NCBI GenBank assembly: GCA_009843785.1
Contig: VYCT01000158.1
Coordinates: 7,966-56,579, forward strand
Direction: 5' to 3'
Source of the DNA: Candidatus Poribacteria bacterium
Lineage (GTDB): Bacteria > Poribacteria > WGA-4E > WGA-3G
Length of the DNA stretch: 48,614 nucleotides
The notes below the pieces were generated by a model. It made no database searches. It was not told where the DNA came from and saw only the letters and a program-made list of their open reading frames with translations. The position numbers were made by a program, and so were the translations under genes. Below, piece by piece: positions 41,733 through 48,614 of this stretch (within the stretch, counting starts at the first letter, position 1; every line of letters begins with the position of its first letter).

Positions 41733-43421
41733 TTATCCTGCTTTCTGTCCGAGAACCTTTAAAAACTCTGGATCATCCTTTACATCCGAGAATCCGGGGG
41801 ACTCAAGGAAAGACGGGTAGTAACTATCCATATAATTATGGCCCCTAACCACATAAGCGTCCTGAGCGATCTTCAAATGGTGTAAAGTCTTCTCGCGATC
41901 CTTCTCGGATGCCCAAATGCTCACAGCAAGCAGAAAGTGACTACCTTCGGTGTAATTTCCCAAATCAATAGCGACTTGTAGGAGACGTTTCGCCGCATTA
42001 TACTTCTTAGACCACACCAGACAACAACCAACGTTGTGAGCAGCGCAAAAAAGCTCGTAAAGATTTACAGGAAAACCTGCATCCAGTTTTTTTAACTCTC
42101 CTTCAATAAATGTGTGCGTTTCGGTGTAGACTTGATCGAAACGATCCCAATCTTCTTGTTTGCTATACAACTGCAGTCGAATCTCTCTCACAGCCAACCA
42201 GTATTTAAAATAAGACCCCCAACCGGGTTTACCATTGGCACGTTCCAACTTTTCTATTTCGAGAAGTGCCGCATCTAAGCAGTCGTTTCTTTGTAATATC
42301 GCTGCTCCGGTTCGGAGAAAATCGCAACGACTGTACTTACTCACTTCAGCGTCTTCTAAGCGTTCAGATGCCTCATTATAAAGTTGAATCCAGTCATCAA
42401 TACGACCTTCCGCTTTCCAACATCCGGCAGCGTTCAGATTAGAAATAGTCCTTAAGACATATTTTTCTGACTGTTTGCATGCCCAACGGTAAAGCCGCGT
42501 CTGCTCTTCAATAGCTTCTCGGTTTCTCCCAACAAATGCAAGACTCTCGACTAACGACTTATGCATCCAATAACGCTCCGTATCATCTGGCGCGTCATTC
42601 ATATAGTTACGGAGTAAAAGTATCCGTTTTTCCATCCCGAGTTTACCCATATATGGGTATATCTCATTAAGAGCAAGATGCACCAACTCAGGTGTGGTTT
42701 CACCCCTAAGCGCGTCTTCAATCTCGTTGGATGCCTCCTTAAGAATATCCGCTCTTGATGTGGGATCAGATTTTACTTTTTCCATGAATGCATCAAAGTT
42801 GCGACGAATATCTTTCACTTTATCAGACATAATAAAATCTCCTTTGGAACCACCCCAAATCTCGCGAATTGTAGGTTCCTCCCTCTTCAACCGCTTGCGG
42901 GCGCGGTGGAGCCGACTCTTGACGGTGTTCGGCGATATACTCAAAAACTTACTAATGTCTTCGCATGTCATACTATCGAGATAATGAAGCGTTACAACAC
43001 TCCGTTCACCCTCCGGTAACTTTTGCAGGAGGCGTTCGATGGCTTCGCGGTGCCGTTCACTCACGAATTCTCTTTGTTGGTCAGTACAGTATCGCGTATA
43101 AGCCAATTCTTCTAATTCCGCTGGTGACATTGCATCTAACGATTCCATCGGAATCCGCTTCTTTTCAAACCACGCGAAACACTGACGCGCAGCAATCACA
43201 TAAAGCCATCCGGCAAACGTATTCGGGTTTTTCAGCGTCGGCAGTTTTTCGTAAACTCTGAGGAATATATCTTGCGTGATTTCTTCAGCAATGTGGAAAT
43301 CACCGATTTTCCGGCGTACGAACGCGTGGACCGGTTTCTGATATTTCCGCACAAGGGTACTGAACGCAGACTCATCACCGGCCAACGTCCGTTCAATCAA
43401 TTGCACGTCATCATTTTTCAT
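41733..43421 (-). CDS. ECF sigma factor with long C-terminal TPR-like extension
   Basis: A 562-residue protein. Residues 1-90 form sigma region 2 (STLVRKYQKPVHAFVRRKIG, EITQDIFLRVYEKLP, FAGWLYVIAARQ), and about 130-185 form region 4 (LPEGERSVVTLHYLDSMTCE, ISPNTVKSRLHRARKRLK). The remaining 370 residues are helical and TPR-like and may sense or bind a partner, replacing a separate anti-sigma factor. Such fusions are known in some ECF groups. AGGAGGTG lies 4 nt before ATG 43421. The ABC permeases downstream may be regulated targets. Confidence 0.85.
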   Translation of the reverse strand: MKNDDVQLIERTLAGDESAFSTLVRKYQKPVHAFVRRKIGDFHIAEEITQDIFLRVYEKLPTLKNPNTFAGWLYVIAARQCFAWFEKKRIPMESLDAMSPAELEELAYTRYCTDQQREFVSERHREAIERLLQKLPEGERSVVTLHYLDSMTCEDISKFLSISPNTVKSRLHRARKRLKREEPTIREIWGGSKGDFIMSDKVKDIRRNFDAFMEKVKSDPTSRADILKEASNEIEDALRGETTPELVHLALNEIYPYMGKLGMEKRILLLRNYMNDAPDDTERYWMHKSLVESLAFVGRNREAIEEQTRLYRWACKQSEKYVLRTISNLNAAGCWKAEGRIDDWIQLYNEASERLEDAEVSKYSRCDFLRTGAAILQRNDCLDAALLEIEKLERANGKPGWGSYFKYWLAVREIRLQLYSKQEDWDRFDQVYTETHTFIEGELKKLDAGFPVNLYELFCAAHNVGCCLVWSKKYNAAKRLLQVAIDLGNYTEGSHFLLAVSIWASEKDREKTLHHLKIAQDAYVVRGHNYMDSYYPSFLESPGFSDVKDDPEFLKVLGQKAG

Positions 43422-43551
43422 GCAACACCTCCTAAAATATGTTGTCTCTCAAAACGTTAAGATAGGAATTGATGACAGAAAGGTTGCATAAAATACAAGA
43501 TTTAGGAAAAATTCTATCATTAAAGTGGGGAAATTTGAAATAGAACGAGAA

Positions 43552-43908
43552 ACTTGAGTTGAGAATAAGCCGGATTCTGTATGTGATGATCATTCATCTG
43601 GGATGGATGTTACCATCCACCTCAAGCGGTTACCTGGGGACGAGGCGGGCAACCTGTATGTGTCCCCGATTTACCTTGCTCCAGATGGGGTTTACATAGC
43701 TCCATAAGTCACCTTATGGACTGGTGCGCTTTTACCGCACCGTTTCACCTGTACAGCGTTTTGAGACGTTGTAGTTTACTTTCTGTTGCACTTTCCATAG
43801 CGTCGCCACTCCTGGGGGTTACCCAGCATCCTGCCCTGCGGAGTCCGGACTTTCCTCATCCCGATGGTAATACTACAATCAGGACGCGACCATCTACTCA
43901 ACTCAAGT
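43552..43908 (-). ncRNA. rnpB: RNase P RNA (bacterial type A)
   Basis: The reverse strand contains the universal segment GAGGAAAGTCCGGACTCC, followed by GCAGGGCAGGATGCTGGGTAA, and near the 3' end ACAGAATCCGGCTTA. The ends pair as helix P1 (ACTTGAGTTGAG with CTCAACTCAAGT, at 43897-43908 and 43552-43563), which sets the borders at about 357 nt. It is the catalytic RNA that trims tRNA 5' leaders. Confidence 0.95.
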
Positions 43909-43914
43909 GCTTCT

Positions 43915-43944
43915 ATTATAATCTATCTGGCAACTTAAAGGCAA
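43915..43944 (-). promoter_or_regulatory. Promoter of rnpB
   Basis: TTGCCT (43944-43939) and TATAAT (43920-43915) on the reverse strand are 18 bp apart and end 6 bp before the RNA. It lies in the short gap after the restriction gene. Confidence 0.7.
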
Positions 43945-43968
43945 CGAAATCGGAACGTCCTTATAGGA

Positions 43969-46596
43969 TTAGGTTGAAGTGATTGTTTCGTTCAATGTCT
44001 CATACCATGAGTCTTCAAATAGCATGCGGAAAGACATCGTTTTGTTACTCGGTGATGTGATATCCATCGTGCCGTGTTGTGTAGCGTTCCGATATGCGAT
44101 TTCTAATGTTTCGATAAGTTTCTGTTTGTAGGTGGTGTCACTGTTGCCCTCAAGGTGCTGCCCCTTGGTTTCAAAGATGCAGAGCCTTTGCGGTCCTGTT
44201 TCACTTCGCTGAACGCAGGCGATAAAGTCTGGATAGACGCGGTCGCGCCGCCACCCTTGCAAGAAATATCCTTGCCTCGCAGCAATACGGTGCCACCATT
44301 GGATTGCGCTCTGTTTGTCTATGTAGAGTGCAAAATCTGTTTCTAACTTGTTAAATTCCGCTTCAAACACCTGTTCAAATAGGTTAAGTTGTAGCGGATC
44401 CCCGTGTGGATGCGTCATCGGTCTCGCTTCAGGTGTGAGGTTGACCACAAGTGTTCTTTCCAGTTGGTAGTTTAATGCACCATCGGCTTGCAGGTTAAAC
44501 TGAATTTTCTGAGCCTCCAATTTTTCTTTAAAAACGGTCTCAGCGAGTTTATCGACGCGAGCATGCAAACGACGCTTCAGGTACTCGGAGAGATATAACC
44601 GGTGCGTGTATAATGTTTCTTCGTCAATACCTTTTACACGGTAGGCAGCAAGAGTTTCTTTTACGATGCGTGCGCCATGCCACGGATTCGGCAACACATC
44701 CCCCAACCGTCGGACGAAAAATGCTACCTCTAAGTTGTGTGCCGCGCTTTCTTGCAACTTTTTATCAATCACGGCTTCGTCTTGGAGGTGAATAGTGGCG
44801 CGGATCTCCTGAAGTTGTGCCTCCTCGCCTAAATTGATAGGTGCCACCGCGTCGAGTTGATACCAGTCAATAGCACTGAGGATGTCACGCTCGTAATTGA
44901 GTTCATGCCAACTCTGCCCCCGTTTATGAAGGACACGCGGTAGAAAAATATCTACATCACGATAGTCTGCCTTACGTTTGATAGTTCGCCGCACACGCTC
45001 CACACCAGTTCCTTCAACAAAGTCGCCTAATCCTGTCAACCCTTCTGCTTCCAACCCTTTCTTGACGTTCGTGACTGCCTTCTTGACCTCCTGATTGTAG
45101 CAGAAGACATAACAACTATCCAGTTCTGGGTGTTTTGTGGCACGGGCGTAGGGTTGGCGCATTACTCTGCCGATGAGCTGCGTCATTGCTGTTGCCGCTG
45201 TGGTGTTGTCAAGAAGTGCAAGCAGGTAAGCAAATGGGCAATCCCACCCCTCCTTCAAGGCATCTTTCGTGATAATGTAACGGACAGGACAGAATGGACT
45301 CATGAGGTCAGTTCCTGAAAGTTCATCTTGATCTGACGATTTCACCTTAACCTGTTCTGCTGGCACCCCTAAAGCGTCAATGAGTTCTTCGCGAGCATCT
45401 TCAGCATGCACGCGTACACCGTCGCGCTGGCTTTTGCCAGTGCGCTCCACACGAATGACTGCAATAGGACGTATATGGCGGTCTTCTGCTTGCTCAAATC
45501 GATTCGCAGCCTCCTCAAGTTTATCGCGTTCTATTTTCGTCTGCGCAAGCGTATATTTCCAATCCGAATTCGGAAAATTCCTGAGTTGAATTGGGAGTTT
45601 AATCATCTCCTCTTCTTTGAGTGCAAGACCGGAGACGTTAACGAGAATGTTGCTGATGCCGAGTTTCGGGGTCGCAGAGAGTTCCAATACAAAACGTGGG
45701 TTGAGCCGATTGACCGCCTCTACAAATGTTTTATTACGGGTAGGATCTGGACTTCCATAAGCTTTGTGTGCCTCATCCAAAATTACTGTTGGGCGGAGTA
45801 TCTTCAGGACGTTAAAAAGGCTCTGTTTGATGAGCGCGTCTTTGGGATTTCTGGCAAGCCGGGGTTGTGCGGTTTGGTCATCTTCTGCTGTTTCAAGATC
45901 GGGGTGTTTTTCCAAGAGTGCCTGATGCTTCCGCATATCGTCCTCAACGGGAAAGAAGGAGGCATAACCGCTGCTATCTCGGAAAATTTTGAGGAATTCC
46001 CTATTTCGGTTCCGGTTTGCAGCAGGAAGCATAAGGAGCATAATACAAAGGTGGTTTTCAATATCCTGTTTCGTGAATCTGTCGTCTTTTTGGAGCAGCT
46101 TGACGCGTCCACCGGAAGCACGCTCCATAATCTGTCTGTATGGATGCTCTTTGTTGCGAAAAGCATCCCATGTCTGTGTGTAGATGGCTCTGGTCGGGAC
46201 AAGCCATAGCACAAAACCTGTACCAAGTTTCAAGTGACGCACAGCCTCTACACCCAACAAGGTTTTCCCGCCACCCGTCGGCACTTTCAGACAAACATGT
46301 GGAATCGGTTCACCGGCGGCACTCTGACGCGAGATGTGTTCTGGAATTATGTCCTGTCCCTGAGCATCTGTGACACCCGGCAACACAGATGCTTTTCGTA
46401 AACTTTCCCACGCTGCGAGCGGATAATCTTCCGCTTGCTTTGCCAAATTCTCTGCCTGCTCTATCAAGAAGTCTGGAATGTCATCTGATGCAAGGTATGC
46501 GGTGGTTTTATCTGCTTGTTGGCGTGCCTCCTTGAGTGCCTCCAGATAGCGGTCCAATGTATCTAATGTTTGTTGTTGGTAGTCTTTAAGTTCCAT
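43969..46596 (-). CDS. res: Type III restriction enzyme Res subunit (helicase-nuclease)
   Basis: A 875-residue protein. Superfamily 2 helicase motifs: VCLKVPTGGGKTLLGVEA (Walker A), VILDEAHKAYG, LELSATPK, ITKDALKEGWDCPFAY and MTQLIGRVMRQPYA. The C-terminus carries a PD-(D/E)XK nuclease: VYPDFIACVQ, then LCIFETKGQHL. It would cut DNA together with the Mod subunit at 47111-48614. ATG 46596 begins MELKDYQQQTLDTL, typical for the family; TTG 46632 gives an atypical extension. All motifs are intact. Confidence 0.92.
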   Translation of the reverse strand: MELKDYQQQTLDTLDRYLEALKEARQQADKTTAYLASDDIPDFLIEQAENLAKQAEDYPLAAWESLRKASVLPGVTDAQGQDIIPEHISRQSAAGEPIPHVCLKVPTGGGKTLLGVEAVRHLKLGTGFVLWLVPTRAIYTQTWDAFRNKEHPYRQIMERASGGRVKLLQKDDRFTKQDIENHLCIMLLMLPAANRNRNREFLKIFRDSSGYASFFPVEDDMRKHQALLEKHPDLETAEDDQTAQPRLARNPKDALIKQSLFNVLKILRPTVILDEAHKAYGSPDPTRNKTFVEAVNRLNPRFVLELSATPKLGISNILVNVSGLALKEEEMIKLPIQLRNFPNSDWKYTLAQTKIERDKLEEAANRFEQAEDRHIRPIAVIRVERTGKSQRDGVRVHAEDAREELIDALGVPAEQVKVKSSDQDELSGTDLMSPFCPVRYIITKDALKEGWDCPFAYLLALLDNTTAATAMTQLIGRVMRQPYARATKHPELDSCYVFCYNQEVKKAVTNVKKGLEAEGLTGLGDFVEGTGVERVRRTIKRKADYRDVDIFLPRVLHKRGQSWHELNYERDILSAIDWYQLDAVAPINLGEEAQLQEIRATIHLQDEAVIDKKLQESAAHNLEVAFFVRRLGDVLPNPWHGARIVKETLAAYRVKGIDEETLYTHRLYLSEYLKRRLHARVDKLAETVFKEKLEAQKIQFNLQADGALNYQLERTLVVNLTPEARPMTHPHGDPLQLNLFEQVFEAEFNKLETDFALYIDKQSAIQWWHRIAARQGYFLQGWRRDRVYPDFIACVQRSETGPQRLCIFETKGQHLEGNSDTTYKQKLIETLEIAYRNATQHGTMDITSPSNKTMSFRMLFEDSWYETLNETITST

Positions 46597-46649
46597 TGTG
46601 CAATCACTTGTAGTAAATTTCCAAACCCACAAACTTCCAGACCGGGTAG

Positions 46650-46669
46650 GTGCGGTTTCCTAATCGCAC
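46650..46669. repeat. Palindrome GTGCGGTT-TCCT-AATCGCAC
   Basis: An 8-bp stem (one G-T pair in the RNA sense) with loop TCCT. It shares the loop and inner bases CGGTTTCCTAA with the palindrome at 5899-5920, while both arms differ in a compensating way. Confidence 0.65.
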
Positions 46670-46670
46670 T

Positions 46671-46886
46671 TTAGAGCGCGATTGTAACTTCCTCAAAAGA
46701 CTCGTTCTCCGTTCGACGAATTGCCTCTTCACGATTGTATTCTATAGTCTCGCGAAGCGTAATTCGTAGTGATTCAAGCAATTCGTCCTTAGTCCGTTCT
46801 TGGCCATTTACGCCGGGAATTTCCTGTATCCAGCCGATCCACCAGCCTTCGTCCTTTTGGATAACAGCCGTATAGGTTTGTGTCAT
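46671..46886 (-). CDS. HicB-like antitoxin-family protein
   Basis: A 71-residue protein: YTAVIQKDEGWWIGWIQEIPGVNGQERTKDELLESLRITLRETIEY is the partial RNase H-like fold of HicB antitoxins (quoted here by its key residues W-W-I-G-W and E-I-P-G-V-N-G-Q). No helix-turn-helix tail and no HicA toxin gene are present, so it is probably an orphan. It sits between the Mod and Res genes on the same strand. Confidence 0.75.
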   Translation of the reverse strand: MTQTYTAVIQKDEGWWIGWIQEIPGVNGQERTKDELLESLRITLRETIEYNREEAIRRTENESFEEVTIAL

Positions 46887-46950
46887 CGGTCTTGTCCTCC
46901 CTTAAAGTGATACAATAAGCGTAGCACGAATTTACAGTAAAATCAAGTCA

Positions 46951-47074
46951 ACTAAAATTTGGACAATTTTAAAATGCCCAAAGGTGTTCCATCAGATGCC
47001 TTCTTCTGTAGCATAGGAAACCGTTAGCCTGTGGCCCTGTAGACAATATGGGGACGAATTGTCCAAAGTTTAGT
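46951..47074. mobile_element. MITE-like element, same family as 69-290
   Basis: The left end ACTAAAATTTGGACAATTT (46951-46969) and the reverse complement of the right end (47056-47074, ACTAAACTTTGGACAATTC) match at 17 of 19 positions. A 12-bp direct repeat AARATCAAGTCA directly flanks both ends (46939-46950 and 47075-47086, one mismatch). The element is 124 bp, has no gene and lies between mod and the HicB gene. Confidence 0.7.
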
Positions 47075-47110
47075 AAGATCAAGTCAAATATGAACAAGGC
47101 AAACCGTTAT

Positions 47111-48614
47111 CTACGCATCCGAAATGCGGTGGATGTTGTACGGAAGTTGGCAGAACGTGATGCCTATATCTGTCAACTCTTTCTGACTGACGAATTTTTG
47201 GGGTGCATAGACGTAGGCTTTTTTACCGGTCTCTTTACATGCTTTGGCAATCTGTTCTGTCCGTTTTCCATCTAACGCAGATTTATTGCTCTCCAAAAAT
47301 TCTAAAGCCGGTTCATAGATGAGATAGAAACGGATGCTGTTGGTTTCGCCGAAGCAGTAATCTTTTTGTTTTCTGATAGAGGTTAATGCACTGCCGGTTG
47401 CGGTATAGGCGATATAGTGTGCTAAATCTTCGTAGGTGGGGAGTGTTTCACCGGTGAGCATGCCTTCTTCGTCAATCGGTTCGCCGAGGGTACAGTAGGT
47501 GAAAGAACCGCCGAGGCCATCTCGCAAGTTTTCATTTGTGGCATTCTCAACACCATTTATGACGCGTCGGACGCGTTCGGCGGTAGTGGTATCAGCATAG
47601 CACTCACATTCGACGAGGATAAACTTTCGGTTCCCACCATCCTCTTTGTTGAGCGCGAGGACAGCGTGGGCAGTGGTACCGCTGCCAGCAAAAGAGTCGA
47701 GGATAATGTCGTTCTGTTTGGTAGCAAGACTAATCAAATCCTTCAACAGTTGAACTGGTTTAGGATTGTTAAAAACTTCTCGGTTGCCAAATATTTGTTT
47801 CAATACAACGGTTCCATTACCACTGCTATATTCAGGTTTGTAAAACAAAGACTTTGGCTTTTTGGTTGGTAAGTCGCCGAGACTGGGTCTCTGTTTTTTG
47901 AAAAGATTGATTCCAGATTTTGTCCGCTCTACTATGATATTGTGAGATTCGACAGATACTTTTTCCTTACTCCATCGCCAACTCATTTCTTCGCCATCTG
48001 TGATTGGAAATAATTTTCTATAATTCTCTTTCTTGGATAAATCTTCAGCGACTGTCAATTTGTTATTCTGATTGATAAATATTGGATAGTACAAATTAGG
48101 TCTCTTAACTCTTGGTGCGTTCACACCAGTAGATTTCAGATTAGCTCCTTTTTTGTAATATCCATAATCGTCTTCCAACCATGTCGTTAATTCTTCCTCA
48201 TCCAATTTAAACTCACCAATCTGAGCAAGTGTTTTGTCTTTTGCCCAACAGAAAGTATATTCATGGGTTCCAGCAAATCCGAATTCATCATTGTTACCTT
48301 TAAGATTCATAACAGTCGGCAAACAAGCAATAAAATTTGATCCATCAAAAATTTCATCCATCATCAAACGTAAATTGTGTACTTCATTATCATCTATTGA
48401 GATGAAAATAACACCATCATCGGACAGCAATTCATGCAATAAATGGAGTCGAGGCCACATCATACACAGCCATTTATCGTGACGCTCCATATCCTCAACA
48501 TCAATAGAGCTATTTTTTTGAAGCCACGCTTGCATCATTGGACTGCTAACGTTATCGTTATAGACCCAATTTTCGTTCCCGGTATTGTAAGGGGGATCAA
48601 TATAGATGCACTTG
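47111..48614 (-). CDS. mod: Type III DNA methyltransferase Mod subunit (5' end beyond window)
   Basis: The open frame runs to the window edge, so the N-terminus is missing; about 500 codons are present. The catalytic motif CIYIDPPYNTGNENWVYND lies in the last 76 bases, followed by SDDGVIFISIDDNEVHNLR, and the AdoMet motif DIILDSFAGSGTTAHAVLAL comes later, giving the beta order (IV before I). The central part (around 47800-48250), where target recognition is expected, looks AT-richer. It is an N6-adenine methyltransferase partnering the Res subunit. The target sequence is not readable. Confidence 0.92.
   Translation of the reverse strand, partial: KCIYIDPPYNTGNENWVYNDNVSSPMMQAWLQKNSSIDVEDMERHDKWLCMMWPRLHLLHELLSDDGVIFISIDDNEVHNLRLMMDEIFDGSNFIACLPTVMNLKGNNDEFGFAGTHEYTFCWAKDKTLAQIGEFKLDEEELTTWLEDDYGYYKKGANLKSTGVNAPRVKRPNLYYPIFINQNNKLTVAEDLSKKENYRKLFPITDGEEMSWRWSKEKVSVESHNIIVERTKSGINLFKKQRPSLGDLPTKKPKSLFYKPEYSSGNGTVVLKQIFGNREVFNNPKPVQLLKDLISLATKQNDIILDSFAGSGTTAHAVLALNKEDGGNRKFILVECECYADTTTAERVRRVINGVENATNENLRDGLGGSFTYCTLGEPIDEEGMLTGETLPTYEDLAHYIAYTATGSALTSIRKQKDYCFGETNSIRFYLIYEPALEFLESNKSALDGKRTEQIAKACKETGKKAYVYAPQKFVSQKELTDIGITFCQLPYNIHRISDA

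Noticed and set aside
43716-43982. An 88-residue ORF on the plus strand
   Set aside because: It lies antisense to RNase P RNA, whose conserved segments are unmistakable.
45406-46209. A 267-residue ORF on the plus strand
   Set aside because: It is antisense to the helicase domain of the Res gene, with no motif of its own.

Overview
The window looks like bacterial chromosome from a metagenome-type organism. My best guess is Candidatus Poribacteria. This is an inference from secreted proteins sharing a C-terminal tag (V-E-[PS]-x-x-K-L-[AT]-[TV]-T-W-x-x-[IL]-K-T), many dispersed intergenic palindromes of the type GCGAGGTTTAAAACCTCGC or CGGTTTCCTAACCG, ECF sigma factors with long C-terminal extensions, and a Gram-negative-type division and wall cluster whose MurE carries the meso-DAP motif DNPR. 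No 16S rRNA or tRNA is present to confirm it.

Layout. (1) 1-480: repeats and a small inverted-repeat element. (2) 495-4234, plus strand: two secreted proteins, a Gfo/Idh/MocA oxidoreductase, a short Spx/ArsC-like thioredoxin-fold gene interrupted by an in-frame TGA, and an SDR epimerase. (3) 4237-9485: a methyltransferase, about 1 kb of repeats, an internally deleted methyltransferase-nuclease, a membrane-anchored PD-(D/E)XK protein and an AAA ATPase. These resemble a worn defence or modification island. (4) 9568-9688: a MITE-like element with a 10-bp target duplication. (5) 9707-13858, minus strand: UnbV/FG-GAP, TPR, coiled-coil and LamG proteins. (6) 13989-15752: a radical SAM gene. (7) 15936-34982, minus strand: a nearly complete dcw cluster reading rsmH, ftsL, ftsI, murE, alpha/beta hydrolase, murF, ddl, mraY, murD, ftsW, murG, murC, ftsQ, ftsA, ftsZ. 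mraZ and murB are absent. (8) 35070-39053: an oxidoreductase, then a plus-strand set of coiled-coil protein, HyuB and a toroid protein. (9) 39099-43421: two ABC-2 permeases and an ECF sigma factor. (10) rnpB at 43552-43908. (11) 43969-48614: a type III restriction-modification locus, split by a HicB-like gene and a second MITE and cut by the window edge.

Most notable observation: at 3107-3445 the frame reads W-I-Y-F-R-N-S-UGA-N-S-C-K-K. This matches the S-C-T-S-C-R-K active site of Spx/ArsC proteins with UGA at the first cysteine. A 10-bp hairpin follows immediately after the UGA. It is a strong candidate selenoprotein that ordinary gene calling would truncate to a 96-residue fragment lacking its redox centre. 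Other points of interest are the shared C-terminal tag, two families of small inverted-repeat elements, the membrane-anchored MurF, the methyltransferase-nuclease missing its central domain, and a short leader ORF before ftsZ.
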